64,000 bases of DNA from Lignipirellula cremea (lineage in GTDB: Bacteria; Planctomycetota; Planctomycetia; Pirellulales; Pirellulaceae). The notes beneath the pieces are model-generated. The model searched no databases, had not been told where the DNA came from, and worked only from the letters and a program-made list of their open reading frames with translations. The DNA lies in the NCBI RefSeq assembly GCF_007751035.1, contig NZ_CP036433.1, positions 5,809,001 to 5,873,000 on the forward strand. The letters are read 5' to 3'. The position numbers were made by a program, and so were the translations under genes. How positions within the stretch are numbered: the stretch's first letter is position 1; each line of letters begins with the position of its first letter. Shown here one piece after another: positions 34,209 through 43,212 of the stretch.

Positions 34209-35461
34209 TTTTTCTCCTGAGCAGCGTGCTGCGTTGTGACGACGATGGTGTGGGGTCGGGAACATCGCTCTGCCTGTCCGTCTGGATAAGCGACGGCGTA
34301 TAACGCGTGGATTCCGGCCGGCAGCTTGATCTCGAAGTTCCAAGGGGCGGATGTTCGTTCGTCGAGCCGCTGCCCGGCATCCCACAGTTCGACCTTCGCT
34401 GGCTGAAGGCCCTGGGCGACGGAGATGACAACGGAAACAGGTTTCCCGGCCTCATGTGACGCAAATTTCTGGCCGTCTCCGAGGCCCGCTGGACTGGTCA
34501 GCTTGACATCTTTGCTGGCCGAGACGAACGCTTGCCAGGTTGCTGCGGCGCGTTGTGAGGGAAACCAGCAAGCACGTCCCAGATCGCCCGAATAGTCGGC
34601 GAGCGCGCCGATTGGCGGGCGCCGGCCGCCCTTACTCCACGAGGCAACGTCACCCAGCCAGCCGTCGGCCACGGGAATCTCGCGCAGCGGCACGGGTTGT
34701 CCAGCCGTGACTTCCGGCGGCAATCGCCGGGCGATGACGTCGTCGAGGAACACGAACGATAAGTTGTTCGCCTGACCGAATTCGTGGCCTCGCCCCCATT
34801 GCACGGCGATACTCCACTGCGCGGACTCCGCGCGCTGGACCGGCAGCTTCTCCAACAGGCGGCTCATCTGCGAGCCGTCTTTCTCGCCGAAGACAGTCAG
34901 CACGGGAATCTTCCGCGTGGCATCCGACGCCGGCCCGACTTCGAGGCAGACGGGGACGCTGGCGATCGTCCGCTGCGGCCGCAGCTCGGCAAGCTGCATG
35001 CTCATTCCGCCCCCACGAGACATGCCGAGAAAACAGAGCGGCACGTGCTCCAGTTCGGGATGCTCCATCTGTCGGGCCAGATCGGTCAACCCGGTGAACA
35101 GCAACTCATGCTCCTCCTTCTTCACGGCATCGAAATCGACTTGTACATAAGCGAACTGCCAGTGACGGCACGCGGCCTGCCAGTGACCACTGACCTTGTC
35201 TCCCTTCGAGAAGGGATTGCAGATTGCGCCGCGGATGACATTGACCGACTCGGGGATCCAGACCGTCACCACGACCTTATCACGCGGGCCACCCAATACC
35301 GGATCACGCGAACGCGGCGACTTCAGGGCGTATTCCTGACTCGCCATGATGTCGGCCGCAAGCGCCGCCGGCGCCAAATACATCAGCGAAAGTATCGCGA
35401 AGGCCGCGCACCGGCTTCGTTGCAGGGGCCGCATGACGCGCCAAAAATTACAATTCCTCAT
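34205..35461 (-). CDS. Secreted alpha/beta-hydrolase
   Basis: 418 residues with signal peptide (RCAAFAILSLMYLAPAALAAD). Nucleophile elbow CFLGMSRGGGMS, a later VLTVFGEKDGS (acid region) and WGRGHEFGQ (possible His) support an alpha/beta-hydrolase of the esterase/lipase type. A C-terminal beta-domain follows (PAKVELWDAGQRLDE). Similar in layout to the 37573-39192 protein. Substrate unknown. Coupled to the PQQ protein by ATGA. Confidence 0.75.
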   Translation of the reverse strand: MRNCNFWRVMRPLQRSRCAAFAILSLMYLAPAALAADIMASQEYALKSPRSRDPVLGGPRDKVVVTVWIPESVNVIRGAICNPFSKGDKVSGHWQAACRHWQFAYVQVDFDAVKKEEHELLFTGLTDLARQMEHPELEHVPLCFLGMSRGGGMSMQLAELRPQRTIASVPVCLEVGPASDATRKIPVLTVFGEKDGSQMSRLLEKLPVQRAESAQWSIAVQWGRGHEFGQANNLSFVFLDDVIARRLPPEVTAGQPVPLREIPVADGWLGDVASWSKGGRRPPIGALADYSGDLGRACWFPSQRAAATWQAFVSASKDVKLTSPAGLGDGQKFASHEAGKPVSVVISVAQGLQPAKVELWDAGQRLDERTSAPWNFEIKLPAGIHALYAVAYPDGQAERCSRPHTIVVTTQHAAQEKK

Positions 35462-35649
35462 TTCTCACCTTTCCGCTTCAAGGACACAACTCAACCGGCC
35501 TGGGTATTACGCTGTCAGTTCCGACAACATCTCGCTGATTCCCGTGAAGCGCAGGCCAGACGGTCGCACGATGGTCAGCAGCAGGGGTCGCTACCACTAA
35601 TCCCATCGTGACGCCGGATCTGCCGTGAATTCTTGGCGATTTTGCGTCG

Positions 35650-35749
35650 TCAGTACTGGGCCGTCACGGCCATTGGCCGGTCAGGCCCTTCAGGGTGATG
35701 GTTTCCTTATCCTTGTTGAACTCGGTCCACGGCTTGCCGTTGACGTGTC
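35650..35749 (-). pseudogene. 3' remnant of a six-hairpin glycosidase-like gene
   Basis: The minus strand reads VNGKPWTEFNKDKETITLKG then, after a frameshift, MAVTAQY-stop. This matches the last ~30 residues of the intact gene at 40341-43070 (VNGKAWTEFNKDKETITLKS, TVAVTARY-stop). The rest of the gene is absent. Bases 35462-35649 upstream of the next gene hold nothing I can support. Confidence 0.65.
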
Positions 35750-35754
35750 ACACC

Positions 35755-35941
35755 TCAACCAAAGTGCGAAGTCACCGGCGTCTCCGGGTTGTCGGCCACG
35801 TGAATCCAACTATGAACATGCGGCGCGCCGCGGAAGTACCACACGAAAGCCGGGCCTTCGATTCGCCAGTTGTCCCGACGGTGCCTGGGCCTGAACGAAC
35901 GCCGGCAACGTCAGGCTGAGAAGGATGGCAAATTGTCTCAC
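35755..35941 (-). pseudogene. Internally deleted, frameshifted DUF3500-type gene
   Basis: A GTG at 35941 opens a signal peptide (RQFAILLSLTLPAFVQAQAP). Soon after, the frame breaks, and another frame gives NWRIEGPAFVWYFRGAPHVH and then SWIHVADNPETPVTSHFG-stop, the C-terminal signature of DUF3500 secreted proteins. Start and end survive, but most of the middle is missing. Confidence 0.6.
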
Positions 35942-36002
35942 GGAAAGTTCTCCCAATTTCCCACGGATTCTTTCGGAGTAGGTCCACGCTCGTTTTCCCT
36001 GG

Positions 36003-37430
36003 TCAGCGCGGCGACGAGGCGATCTTCCTGTCCTGCAGGTGCTGGTCGATGGTCTCGGCAACGGCCAGGTAAGCCTGCCGCGACCAGGCGTTGCCGCCAC
36101 TGGGTGTCGTCGTTGAGCCGAATGTGACGACGACCGTGCCCGAAGCGGGGTTGACCCACAGCATTTGTCCAGAGTGCCCTTGGTGCGCGATCGCCCCGCC
36201 CTTCGAGTACGACTGATTGTGATAGCGGTAGTCGCGCAGTTTCGGGCCCTTGCCGGTCGTGTTCTCCTTCATCCAGACCTCGGGGAAGATACGCGCCCCG
36301 TCGGGGGCCACGCCCTTGTTCGCCCAGATTATGCCGTACCGCGCCAGATCGCGCAGCGTCGAGCTGTAGCCGCCGCCCACGAACGGGAAACCGTGCCGGT
36401 CCACCGTGACGGAGGCGTTGGACACCGCGCCGATGTGCCGCCAGACACTGGTCTCGAAATACTCCGTCATTGGCTTCCTGGTGACGTTCTCGATGACCCA
36501 CGCGATGACCTGCGAGTTAGACGACGTATAGCGCACGCTCTGCCCGTCCTCGCCCTCCGGCTTCTTGAGTCGATTTAGCGTTGGCAAGAACTGCTTGTTG
36601 CCGCCGGGCCACTTGCCGTCATCGTTGAACCAGCCCATCGACCGCCCGAAGCTCCAGAATTCGGACTTCGGGTCGTGATAGTTGCGCTCGTCCATGCTGA
36701 CGTCGGCGTCCATGTCAGCGAGTTCCTGGATCGTGAAGGAGCCGTAGCCCTTGCCTTTCATCTCGGGGATGTAGTCCTCGACTGTCTTCGACAGGTCGAA
36801 CTTGCCCTCGCCGACCAGTTTGCCCATGAGCATGTTCAGCGTCGTCTTCGACACGCTCATCCAGTGGTGGCGCTGGCTGGGGTCCATGCCAGGGTACTCC
36901 TCGAAGACGACCTTCCCGCGGCGCACCACCAGAATGCCTTGGCAGTTGACCCAGGAGGTCAGTTCCCGCAGCGGGATCGGCTGGCCCGAGCGCGGGAACT
37001 CCTTGTGCTCGAAGGTGATCGACACCTCGTCCAGCAGAGCCGGCACACGGGCGTTGCCGAACATGAACACCGGCCCCTTGCCTCGGCTGATTTCGACGGT
37101 GCGCACGACGTCGGAGAGGTTGAGCAGGGCGTAGGTGCGGAGGTGACCGTCGTGGAACCAGGTGTCCGCGGTGAGTTGTTCCGGTCGGCGGAGCATGCCC
37201 GCAGGGTAATCGCCTGCGAAGAGGTGCGGTTGCGGATCGCGGTTGGCTTTGAGGTCATCCCAGCGCAGCGGTGATTTGGCGAGCGTTTCTTTGTTGGAGC
37301 TTTGGTCACCGACTTGACCGGAGGCAGGCAGAACCAGGCCGGAGCCAAGAACGAATAATGTCAACCCCATCACGAGGGCACATAGGGCGATAGATCGCCG
37401 TCTCGACTTCGAGCAATCGTGTGGTTTCAT
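36003..37430 (-). CDS. Secreted serine hydrolase, class C beta-lactamase family
   Basis: 475 residues from ATG 37430; a GTG at 37445 would add five residues. Signal segment IALCALVMGLTLFVLGSGLV. The catalytic SxxK reads SVSKT (WMSVSKTTLNMLMGKLVGEG), the YxN-like motif is YTSSN, and HSG appears near the end (HQGHSGQMLWVNP). The family covers esterases, D-Ala peptidases and beta-lactamase-like enzymes; context of secreted hydrolases favours an esterase. Preceded at 37494 by a degenerate palindromic repeat. Confidence 0.85.
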   Translation of the reverse strand: MKPHDCSKSRRRSIALCALVMGLTLFVLGSGLVLPASGQVGDQSSNKETLAKSPLRWDDLKANRDPQPHLFAGDYPAGMLRRPEQLTADTWFHDGHLRTYALLNLSDVVRTVEISRGKGPVFMFGNARVPALLDEVSITFEHKEFPRSGQPIPLRELTSWVNCQGILVVRRGKVVFEEYPGMDPSQRHHWMSVSKTTLNMLMGKLVGEGKFDLSKTVEDYIPEMKGKGYGSFTIQELADMDADVSMDERNYHDPKSEFWSFGRSMGWFNDDGKWPGGNKQFLPTLNRLKKPEGEDGQSVRYTSSNSQVIAWVIENVTRKPMTEYFETSVWRHIGAVSNASVTVDRHGFPFVGGGYSSTLRDLARYGIIWANKGVAPDGARIFPEVWMKENTTGKGPKLRDYRYHNQSYSKGGAIAHQGHSGQMLWVNPASGTVVVTFGSTTTPSGGNAWSRQAYLAVAETIDQHLQDRKIASSPR

Positions 37431-37493
37431 TTTGAACAAATCCACTTTGGGTGTGAGAACTACTGAGCCGACGCATGAATCGGCTCGGTGCCC

Positions 37494-37522
37494 GCAGGAC
37501 GGGTCTCCCGGCCCATCCTACT
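37494..37522. repeat. Degenerate GTAGGACGGG-type palindrome
   Basis: GCAGGACGGG-TCTCCCGG-CCCATCCTAC: a decayed copy of the interspersed palindrome also seen at 49047, 54721 and 61629. It lies between two minus-strand genes and could also work as an RNA hairpin. Confidence 0.55.
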
Positions 37523-37572
37523 GTTTTCGGAGTAAGTCCACGTTCGTTGCGGATTCTCCTCGCTTCGCGCAT

Positions 37573-39192
37573 TCACGGTCGCACCACCCGAACGACTTGT
37601 TCGACCGGAGTCGCGGTCTTGATGGTCGGCTCCACGCCGCGGCCAAATTGGTAAGCGACCACGCGAACTTCGAGCGGAAACGCGGCGCGGTGTGGAACCT
37701 CGGCGAGCTTCAGCGATCCCTTTTCGATGACCGCCGGACCGGACACGACGTAATATTCCACCGGCAATCCCGAGTCGCTGGTGGCTTTCAGCGCGATCGG
37801 GCCGCCGTCCACCCGCAGATCGCCGACAGGCGGGAACGCGATCGTCTGCTCCTTGCCCGATGTGATGCCGGCGAAGTTTCGCGGGGTCATGCCGACGACC
37901 TCGGTGTAGCGGTAGTCGGCGTCCCCCTCGCTATACGCCAGGAACGTTCCCCGGCCCGAATTGATCGCCGGCGACAAGGCGTCGAACTTCATGCGGTAGC
38001 GATTCGGCCCAACGGCGACGTACGGCCCGCCCACGGTGCGAACGAGGATCGGCGCCTGCGAATGTCCCACCGGCTCTCCGGGCGTTGCCCACCGCGGTCC
38101 CGTTCCGGTCTTCGGCGTCTTGCGATAGCGCTCGGCGTAGACCGGATGGAACTCGAACGTCTGGCCGTCGCCGACCCACTTCAACGATTCGAAGAAGAAC
38201 CGCTGGGCGTTTTCATCGACGCCCAGATCGGTCCAGCGGATGAACTGATCCTTCTTCGTCATTCCCTGGTGGTAAGCCATCGTCGCGTCGGCCAGTTCGC
38301 GGTCGAAAAGCCAGCCCGCGCGAGCCTTGTCGCCGGCGTATTCGCCATACGGCGCGGGAGCATGCTCGGTCGCCTTGATCGTGAGATCGGTCAACCAGCC
38401 GCTGGCGACATCGATCGGCTTGCATTGAATCGGCGCCGTCTCATCTCCCGTGATCGCCCCAATGCGTGCCTTCGCCGCCTTGCGGAGGTACAGGGCGAGA
38501 TAGGCCGCGTTGCGATCCGACCACGCGTAGTGCCCAGCTCCCGGTTCGATCACGATATTGCCGAGGTTATTCGAATCGATGCCGCGATACTTGATCATCT
38601 CGTCGCGGCCGTTCTCCCAGTTTTCGCGGCCGTTTTCGTCGCGCATCATCGCCTTGCCGAATTCGTCGAACTGGCCGAGCATCATCAGCGACGGAATCCC
38701 CGGCGGCACCGGCGGGTCCCAACTCGGCGCTCCGCCGCGGTACTGCATCAAGCCGAAGCAGCGGTCGGCGAAGGTCGCGGCCAACGCTTTCGCCTGCGGT
38801 CCGCCCGCCGAGTGCCCGACGAAAAAGAGGGGCACAACTGCGAGTTCGCGGTAGCCGGACGCTTTCGCCAGATCGTCGAGCAGCCGTTGAACGTCGAAGG
38901 ACGCGAGGCCCGAATTGGCGAAAACGATCGCCAGTTGTTCGTCGGCGCAGGCCTTGCGAATGATCGCGTCGCGGGCCAGTTCGCGTTCGGCGAGCGTCAT
39001 CCCGCCGATTACGACGCCGCGGATCGTCTGGGCCTGGGGAGGAATCCAAAGATAAGCCGTGGCCATTCCCTTTTTCGTCGGCGCCGTCGCGGTGTACTGA
39101 AAGACCGCATCCTGAGCTGTCGCCATCGACACGGAGATGAACCCGACGCTGAATAATGCGAATAATGCGGCAATTCGGCGAAGACTTCGCAT
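37573..39192 (-). CDS. Secreted alpha/beta-hydrolase-like protein
   Basis: 539 residues with signal peptide (AALFALFSVGFISVSMATAQ). Nucleophile motif FVGHSAGGPQAKAL, LMMLGQFDEFG as acid region and PGAGHYAW as His region point to an alpha/beta-hydrolase. A long C-terminal beta-rich part ends with a DUF-like beta-sandwich (SGLPVEYYVVSGPAVIEKGS). Likely a secreted esterase acting on plant or algal polymers; substrate unknown. The next upstream gene is TIGR03067-like. Confidence 0.78.
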   Translation of the reverse strand: MRSLRRIAALFALFSVGFISVSMATAQDAVFQYTATAPTKKGMATAYLWIPPQAQTIRGVVIGGMTLAERELARDAIIRKACADEQLAIVFANSGLASFDVQRLLDDLAKASGYRELAVVPLFFVGHSAGGPQAKALAATFADRCFGLMQYRGGAPSWDPPVPPGIPSLMMLGQFDEFGKAMMRDENGRENWENGRDEMIKYRGIDSNNLGNIVIEPGAGHYAWSDRNAAYLALYLRKAAKARIGAITGDETAPIQCKPIDVASGWLTDLTIKATEHAPAPYGEYAGDKARAGWLFDRELADATMAYHQGMTKKDQFIRWTDLGVDENAQRFFFESLKWVGDGQTFEFHPVYAERYRKTPKTGTGPRWATPGEPVGHSQAPILVRTVGGPYVAVGPNRYRMKFDALSPAINSGRGTFLAYSEGDADYRYTEVVGMTPRNFAGITSGKEQTIAFPPVGDLRVDGGPIALKATSDSGLPVEYYVVSGPAVIEKGSLKLAEVPHRAAFPLEVRVVAYQFGRGVEPTIKTATPVEQVVRVVRP

Positions 39193-39246
39193 CAGTTCTC
39201 CATTCGTGCTGTGAATTCAGGGGACGTCGCGCGGCAGGACGCGCAG

Positions 39247-40170
39247 CTACGGCTTCGCGCGCCGCAGGATCCACAGGTTGATGTTGCCGTCCGAGTAAAA
39301 TCCCTCCGGATACTGGCGGGCTTCGGGCGGGTCGGTGCTTTTCCAGCCGCTTTCGCGGTAGCACAACCGTAGCGTGTCGTCGTCCAGGAACTCGAGAATG
39401 CCCGGCACCAGTCCGTCCTTGGGAGTGGGCGTCGCCCCACTGCCCGGCGGAGGGAAAGTAACGTTAAACTTGATGCGCGTCGGCTGGTGGGAATTATCAA
39501 GCACGTATCCCCCTGCATAGCCTGATCCCTTTGCGGAGGGACTGCTTTTCCAGGCGAAGGAGTCGGTCTCAAAAATCGCCACAGCAGACGTGCGTCCGGA
39601 ACCTAACTTGTCGAATGAATCATCCAGGGCCGCAAGCATCTGCCACTGGCCAACCAAGTTTGCTTTACCCGATGGCTTCGCGGACGGATTGCGAGACAGC
39701 AGAAGGAATGTGTGTTCCTTGTTGCCGTTGAAGTTAGTTGCGCGACCCTTGTCCAGGTTGGTCCGTCGCCAGGAGATTTTCAGGATGTCCTTGTCGTACA
39801 GCACGGCAATGCCTGGGAGCGTCGTTTGATCTTTGGTATCGCTGGCCGGCGTCAGGTCAACTTCCCACGCCGGCTTGCCAACGTGCTTCCAGTTGCAGGC
39901 TGCCGAGAACAGCGTCTTGCCGTCGGCGGATATCCACTGGAACTGCTTGTTGCTGATGGTCACCGAGGAATTCTGGTACTCCGCCCGGTCGGTCATATTC
40001 GCATCCGCTTCGTGAGCCAAGAGCGGATGCCATTTTCCTTCGATTGCCCGGAACTCCTCCTCCGGTGTCGGCGGCGCGGGCTTACTCGGCTTCTGAGCCA
40101 TCACGGGCAGCGCGCTGCTGTACGCCAGCAACAGTGCGCAAACGAAGGGAAGCTTGGTGTTTCTTATCAT
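39247..40170 (-). CDS. TIGR03067-like secreted protein
   Basis: 307 residues with signal peptide (LPFVCALLLAYSSALPVMAQ). Two repeats of a lipocalin-like unit: EGKWHPLLAHEADANMTDRA and LVGQWQMLAALDDSFDKLGS; each ends with a strand like HTFLLLSR or NLWILRRAKP. TIGR03067 proteins are a planctomycete paralogous family of unknown function. Two more members in this window are at 48088 and 53772. Confidence 0.78.
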   Translation of the reverse strand: MIRNTKLPFVCALLLAYSSALPVMAQKPSKPAPPTPEEEFRAIEGKWHPLLAHEADANMTDRAEYQNSSVTISNKQFQWISADGKTLFSAACNWKHVGKPAWEVDLTPASDTKDQTTLPGIAVLYDKDILKISWRRTNLDKGRATNFNGNKEHTFLLLSRNPSAKPSGKANLVGQWQMLAALDDSFDKLGSGRTSAVAIFETDSFAWKSSPSAKGSGYAGGYVLDNSHQPTRIKFNVTFPPPGSGATPTPKDGLVPGILEFLDDDTLRLCYRESGWKSTDPPEARQYPEGFYSDGNINLWILRRAKP

Positions 40171-40271
40171 GGTCGTGATGCTCCTGAAGTTGGCTTGTGT
40201 TCGAAAACGCGATTTCGTCGATAGTAATCAATTCATCCAGCATGCGCTGGCGCTCGCCGAAACTGGTACGA

Positions 40272-40321
40272 CGGGTTTCGTGGCCCGACCGTTTTTTTCC
40301 TTGGTCGGGCCTGGCGACCCG
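40272..40321. repeat. Imperfect inverted repeat
   Basis: A 19-base arm from 40272 ending GGCCCGACC pairs 15/19 with the arm 40303-40321 beginning GGTCGGGCC, around a T-rich spacer. It lies between TIGR03067 and the glycosidase-like gene; it could end transcription of the latter. Confidence 0.5.
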
Positions 40322-40340
40322 ACCTGCGACTGATGCTTTC

Positions 40341-43070
40341 TCAGTACCTCGCCGTTACCGCAACGGTGCCGGTCAGGCTCTTAAGGGTGATGGTTTCCTT
40401 GTCCTTGTTGAACTCCGTCCACGCTTTGCCGTTGACCGTCACGGCCTTGATCGGCGCGGACTTTGGATGGCGGAAGCGCAGGACCACTTCGTTGGGCGAC
40501 TTGCGTGCAGGCATCTCGATGGTCGCGCTGATCTGGCCCTTGTCCGCGTCCGAGACGATCTCGTAGGCCACCGGGCCGAAGTACGTCGGGGCGTTCTTCA
40601 CCGAGATCTTCTTGCCCTGCTCCAGCCAGGCACGGGGAGTGGCTTTCGCGAGCCAAAGCGATTGGCCGTCCTCCATCACCAGCAGGTTGCGGAAACTCTC
40701 CACGAACCAACCGGTGCTCCCCAGGTCCGATTTCGGTTTGCCGGCCGGGTCGCCCGCATAGCGTTTGAGCGAGTCGGGTTCGGGAAAGCCGCCTTCCACG
40801 GTCACCCAGGCCGCGTAGTTGTTCATCCAGAGACGCAAGAAGCACGGCACATCGTCGCGGCGGAGATGGATCTTGTCCACGAACATGTACTTCACGACAT
40901 CGTTTGCAAAGCCGGTCCAGAAACGTTCCTGGGTTGTGCTCGGGTCGTTTTTCTTGTTGCCATGGGCGAGGAGTTCCTCGATCACATCGAGGTGTTCTCC
41001 GATCCGCGGATCGGCGGCGCCAAGGACGCCAAAGGCATCGGCCAGCGGCAAGGCGCCCATCGCGATGTCCACCAGAGGGTAAGTGCCGAAAATCTCGCGC
41101 ACCATCGATCCCCGCGCGTAGGGCGAGGCGGGAATGTAGCGCCTGTAGGATCCGTCGAGAATCTTCCGGACCGGGGCGATCGCCATCTCCCGCTCCACCG
41201 CGCGCAGCAGATCCTTGGCATAGGCATCGGCCTCGACGCGATAACGCCGCGCGGCTCCGGGATCGAACTCCTCCAACGCGTCGGCGAATCGGCGCAGGCC
41301 CTGGAGCGAGAAGGCGTCGTGGACGAGGTACCATCGCCAGCAACACTTGCCCAGGCCGATGTCGCCAAGGACCTGCGGCGGTTGCAGTCCCGCCACATCG
41401 AGTGCCTGGCGGTTGGGGATGTCTTGGAGATGCTTGGCACGCTGGCGAAGGATCCAGTCCGCGGCCGCTTGCATCCGTGCGCGGTTCTTCTGAAACCACT
41501 GCTTGTCACCCGTCAGCAAGTAGTGTTCGGCCATCGCAGACAGGATGCGGCCCGTCTGCGGATGGGTGCCGTCATGATACCACCCGATGTCGTATTGCAT
41601 GGTTGTGGCGTACTCGAAACTGCCGTCGCCATCGACGAAGTCGCCATCAGCCTTAACGCCGGGCGCCTTGAGCCAGTAGTCCAGGCGCCGAGCCACTGTC
41701 TCGTGGTTCCCCGAGAGATCGGTCGGGTAGATCGAGATGGCGGCTTCCAACGCCAGATACCCGTACCCTCCTCCACCCCTCTTCAAGTCCCACGACGCTC
41801 GCCGCCAGGCATCGGTCCAGCGCTCGTCCGAAAGCGACACCTGCATCGCCGTCGCGGGCGGCTCTTCGAAGGGCACGAGCGGCGGGATGACCGTGCCCGG
41901 CGGGCAATGGGCCAGTTTGACCTTGCGCATCACCTCTTCCCAGGAGGCGGCCTCGGGGTGTTCCCGCGTCATCTGCGGAATGGTCTTCAGGTTCTTGGCC
42001 GCCAGTTCGGCGGCGAACTGGCGGGCCGTCGTCTTGCCGCCGGCCTTGGCGACGAATACGCCAGGGCCCGGCACCAGGACCGGTCCGGAGTGCACATCGT
42101 CGGGCAAGAAGGTCAGGTTGCCGCCCCTGGTCCAGAGCGTGATCCGGGTGTCCAGAGGGGAGATTCTCCATGCATTACCAAAGCGGTAAGGATGGAGCAA
42201 CGAGACGACGATGCCCCGCCGGGCGCCACCGGTTGGCGCCGACTTCCACGCATCCGCGCCCGTCATCTCAGTGCCCTTGTCCTCCGGCAACGGCTTGACC
42301 GATTTCACGTAACCGCCGTAGGCCTCGATCCGGCCGTCGAAGACCGTCTGCTCGGCGCCCGGTTGGAAGCCCCACTCGATCTCCACGTCCAGCGTGTTCC
42401 ATTTCCGGTTCGGCGGGAACAGGTGGATCGTCGGGCAGCCGTACTTCGCCCCCGCCGGCGCCTTGGCCGGGTCGAGAAACAGGGCCACCATGTCCGTGCC
42501 CTCGAAGATCGCTTTTCCCTTGGTGGGGCCTTCCGCCTGCTGGTTGAGGTAGGTCAGGGTGTTCCCGTCCGCCGAGACGGCCGGGGCGGGCAGAACCTCG
42601 TCGCGGACGACCCCGAACCAGCCGACCTTCGACGGATAGATGCGGACCTCGATCGCGTCGGAGGGCGGAACGACGCTGCCCTCTGGCCAGCGCACCTCGA
42701 TCCGCTGCGCCGGCACCGGCGCCAGCCACAACAGTGCCGACAGCAGACGGCCCTTGGGCGCTGGGAGAAGATCCATGCCCTTGTACTCGGCAACTCGCTT
42801 CTTGTCCTGGTCCGTCTCGGTCGGTCGCGAGGCAATGGTGCGATAGACCTCGTCCAACCGCTTCAGACGCCGGGGGATGAAGTACGCCTCGGGCTGCTCC
42901 TGCACCTCGCGGTTGGCCCGCCAGGCATAGGCCCAGGGCGAGAGGTCCACCTGCTGGCCGACGAGTTTGTCGAGGTCAGTCGGCGCTGCAGGCTCTGCCG
43001 CGTGTACTCCCAGCGCAAGACCCAGGGCGACGAGCACTGCTACTGACATTGTCTTCGCGATTGCGTTCAT
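40341..43070 (-). CDS. Secreted six-hairpin glycosidase-like protein
   Basis: 909 residues from ATG 43070 (GGAGAG upstream). The longer open frame is not real: its beginning is a leftover DUF1552 tail. Signal MSVAVLVALGLALGVHAAEP. An N-terminal beta-sandwich (about 90-310, VEIEWGFQPGAEQTVFDGRI) precedes an (alpha/alpha)6-type region (about 400-750; GWYHDGTHPQTGRILSAMAE, RVEADAYAKDLLRAVER) and a C-terminal beta-domain (VTVNGKAWTEFNKDKETIT). Likely a polysaccharide hydrolase or lyase; exact family not resolved. A relic of a second copy lies at 35650. Confidence 0.7.
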   Translation of the reverse strand: MNAIAKTMSVAVLVALGLALGVHAAEPAAPTDLDKLVGQQVDLSPWAYAWRANREVQEQPEAYFIPRRLKRLDEVYRTIASRPTETDQDKKRVAEYKGMDLLPAPKGRLLSALLWLAPVPAQRIEVRWPEGSVVPPSDAIEVRIYPSKVGWFGVVRDEVLPAPAVSADGNTLTYLNQQAEGPTKGKAIFEGTDMVALFLDPAKAPAGAKYGCPTIHLFPPNRKWNTLDVEIEWGFQPGAEQTVFDGRIEAYGGYVKSVKPLPEDKGTEMTGADAWKSAPTGGARRGIVVSLLHPYRFGNAWRISPLDTRITLWTRGGNLTFLPDDVHSGPVLVPGPGVFVAKAGGKTTARQFAAELAAKNLKTIPQMTREHPEAASWEEVMRKVKLAHCPPGTVIPPLVPFEEPPATAMQVSLSDERWTDAWRRASWDLKRGGGGYGYLALEAAISIYPTDLSGNHETVARRLDYWLKAPGVKADGDFVDGDGSFEYATTMQYDIGWYHDGTHPQTGRILSAMAEHYLLTGDKQWFQKNRARMQAAADWILRQRAKHLQDIPNRQALDVAGLQPPQVLGDIGLGKCCWRWYLVHDAFSLQGLRRFADALEEFDPGAARRYRVEADAYAKDLLRAVEREMAIAPVRKILDGSYRRYIPASPYARGSMVREIFGTYPLVDIAMGALPLADAFGVLGAADPRIGEHLDVIEELLAHGNKKNDPSTTQERFWTGFANDVVKYMFVDKIHLRRDDVPCFLRLWMNNYAAWVTVEGGFPEPDSLKRYAGDPAGKPKSDLGSTGWFVESFRNLLVMEDGQSLWLAKATPRAWLEQGKKISVKNAPTYFGPVAYEIVSDADKGQISATIEMPARKSPNEVVLRFRHPKSAPIKAVTVNGKAWTEFNKDKETITLKSLTGTVAVTARY

Positions 43071-43089
43071 TCTCTCCACCTTACGGCTT

Positions 43090-43180
43090 TCGCCGAAGCC
43101 TTTCGCGACAACGCCCATCTGTTCGGAAATCGTCCGTAGCAAATCCGACATGCTGACGGCGTCGGGACCGAGTTTGGGGC
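43090..43180 (-). pseudogene. Duplicated 3' fragment of a DUF1552 gene
   Basis: 91 bp identical at all but three positions to 45407-45497 inside the DUF1552 gene. It encodes KLGPDAVSMSDLLRTISEQM and the FGESR end. The DUF5060 gene (43213-45357) is thus bracketed by direct repeats, the mark of a duplication or repeat-mediated insertion. Confidence 0.85.
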
Positions 43181-43212
43181 CACCACATGACAGCCTCACC
43201 GATACCCAATGA

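Noticed and set aside
40197-43046. 949-codon plus-strand frame opposite the glycosidase-like gene
   Set aside because: Exact antisense of a gene with signal peptide and clear domain pattern; the plus-strand product has no signal and shadow-like composition.
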